From NCBI RefSeq assembly GCF_002846335.1, contig NZ_PJMQ01000001.1, positions 3,782,001-3,846,000 of the forward strand: 64,000 nucleotides of DNA. Reading direction: 5' to 3'. Positions 62,968 to 64,000 of this stretch are shown here, piece after piece. Source of the stretch: Janthinobacterium sp. 61 (GTDB lineage: Bacteria > Pseudomonadota > Gammaproteobacteria > Burkholderiales > Burkholderiaceae_D). The position numbers and the translations under genes are program-made. Under the pieces are notes generated by a model that saw only the letters and a list, made by a program, of their open reading frames with translations, ran no database searches and was not told the DNA's origin. The first letter of the stretch is position 1, and each line of letters starts with the position of its first letter.

Positions 62968-64000
62968 TTAAGCTTGACCAGCAGCGGCGGCAACGACGCT
63001 CTTTGCTGCATCTTCCATGGTGTCGGCTGCGATGATAGGCAGACCGGAATCGGCCAGCATCTTTTTGCCCAGGTCTTCGTTGGTGCCCTTCATGCGCACG
63101 ACCAGCGGTACGTTCAGCGAGACGGCTTTCACCGCGGCGATGACGCCTTCAGCGATCACGTCGCAACGCATGATGCCGCCGAAAATGTTCACCAGGATGG
63201 CTTTCAGGCCTGGGTTTTTCAGCATGATCTTGAACGCTTCGGTCACTTTTTCTGCCGTGGCGCCGCCGCCGACGTCCAGGAAGTTGGCTGGCTCGCCGCC
63301 GAACAGCTTGATGGTGTCCATGGTGGCCATGGCCAGGCCGGCGCCGTTCACCAGGCAACCGATGTTGCCGTCGAGCGAAATGTAAGCCAGGTCGAATTTC
63401 GACGCTTCGATTTCAGCTGGATCTTCTTCGTCCAGATCGCGCAGGGCGACGATTTCCGGATGACGGAACAGGGCGTTCGGGTCAAAGTTGAACTTGGCGT
63501 CCAGGGCGATGACCTTGCCGCTGCCGGTGACGATCAGCGGATTGATTTCGGCCAGCGAGCAGTCGGTTTCCCAGTATGCTTTGTACAAGCCTTGCAGGTT
63601 GACGCGGGCGTCGGCGATGGAACCGGCAGGCACGCCGATTTTGGTCGCGATGTCGTCTGCCTGGGCATCGGTCAGGCCTACGCCTGGATCGATGGTGACG
63701 TGATGGATCTTCTCAGGGTGGCTCTCGGCCACTTCTTCGATGTCCATGCCGCCTTCGGACGAAGCCATCAGAACGATTTTCTGGGTGACGCGGTCGGTGA
63801 CCAGCGAAACGTACAGTTCTTGTTTGATGTCGGCGCCTTCTTCCACCAGCAGGCGGTTGACTTTTTGGCCTTCGGCGCTGGTCTGGTGCGTGATCAGCTG
63901 CATGCCCATGATCTGGTCAGCGTATTGCTTGACCTGTTCGATCGATTTTGCCACTTTCACGCCGCCGCCCTTGCCGCGACCACCTGCGTGGATCTGCGCC
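62968..64000 (-). CDS. sucC: Succinyl-CoA ligase, beta subunit (start outside window)
   Basis: The ATP-grasp partner of SucD. The frame runs to the window edge without a start ([13 protein letters not shown] is the last stretch), so about 344 of some 388 residues are present. The C-terminal blocks [30 protein letters not shown] and [13 protein letters not shown] are conserved. Confidence 0.97.
   Translation of the reverse strand, partial: AQIHAGGRGKGGGVKVAKSIEQVKQYADQIMGMQLITHQTSAEGQKVNRLLVEEGADIKQELYVSLVTDRVTQKIVLMASSEGGMDIEEVAESHPEKIHHVTIDPGVGLTDAQADDIATKIGVPAGSIADARVNLQGLYKAYWETDCSLAEINPLIVTGSGKVIALDAKFNFDPNALFRHPEIVALRDLDEEDPAEIEASKFDLAYISLDGNIGCLVNGAGLAMATMDTIKLFGGEPANFLDVGGGATAEKVTEAFKIMLKNPGLKAILVNIFGGIMRCDVIAEGVIAAVKAVSLNVPLVVRMKGTNEDLGKKMLADSGLPIIAADTMEDAAKSVVAAAAGQA

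Noticed and set aside
1..64000. CRISPR arrays, rRNA genes, intact transposases or phage genes
   Set aside because: No regularly spaced repeats, rRNA sequence, or transposase, integrase or phage structural proteins were seen.

Overview
The window looks like chromosomal DNA of a high-GC betaproteobacterium of the order Burkholderiales, most likely Oxalobacteraceae close to Janthinobacterium, Duganella or Massilia. This is inferred from protein character and gene order (rho followed by type B L31; maeB near thiL and pncC; pgk-pyk-fba-purC-purE-purK-Sua5; M48 peptidase divergent from moaC; sucCD next to a type IV pilin) and from GGGGTCAGACCC-type intergenic palindromes. No database search was possible. 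Almost all DNA is coding; no rRNA, CRISPR array, intact insertion sequence or prophage is visible.

Layout. 1-8.7 kb: the 3' part of rho, rpmE2, a GT-C glycosyltransferase, a PEP-CTERM surface protein, an acyl-CoA ligase and DNA polymerase II. 8.9-16.4 kb is accessory: a 438-residue protein perhaps of the FabMG enoyl-ACP reductase family, a frameshifted SDR remnant, tRNA-Leu(CAA), about 0.5 kb without genes, a small two-helix membrane protein, a MocR regulator, NnrU, an Imm10-like protein, a GNAT, a BlaR1/M56-like protein that has lost HExxH, and an anchored HIRAN-like protein. 16.7-24.6 kb: universal stress protein, malic enzyme MaeB, a SUKH protein overlapping a small unknown gene, an MFS exporter divergent from a MarR regulator over two matching palindromes, an unknown gene and thiL.

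24.5-36.5 kb is rich in signalling: a three-gene minus-strand operon (YfiR-like periplasmic protein, CHASE8-like hybrid histidine kinase, REC-PAS-GGDEF-EAL-REC protein) lies between thiL and pncC. A TPR-GGDEF cyclase follows, divergent from a two-gene unit like plasmid TraL/TraM, then an M16 peptidase. 36.5-46.4 kb: cysK, an FKBP isomerase, ThpR, TcdA, a hemerythrin-PdxH fusion, a cyclopropane fatty acid synthase family enzyme, MsrA, a flavin reductase, OmpW and a GDSL lipoprotein.

46.4-54.1 kb is a minus-strand housekeeping block: pgk, pyk and fba (lower glycolysis), purC, purE and purK (purine synthesis) and a Sua5-type t6A enzyme whose GTG start overlaps the purK stop. 54.1-64 kb: AzlCD amino-acid exporter, a small zinc-finger protein, an NTF2-like protein, a YheT hydrolase, a BepA-like M48 protease, moaC, a YcgR-like PilZ protein, a type IV pilin with a sigma-54-type promoter, and sucD-sucC, with sucC running off the end. 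c-di-GMP or envelope signalling recurs (two GGDEF/EAL proteins, YfiR, PilZ, pilin), as does t6A metabolism (Sua5 and TcdA).
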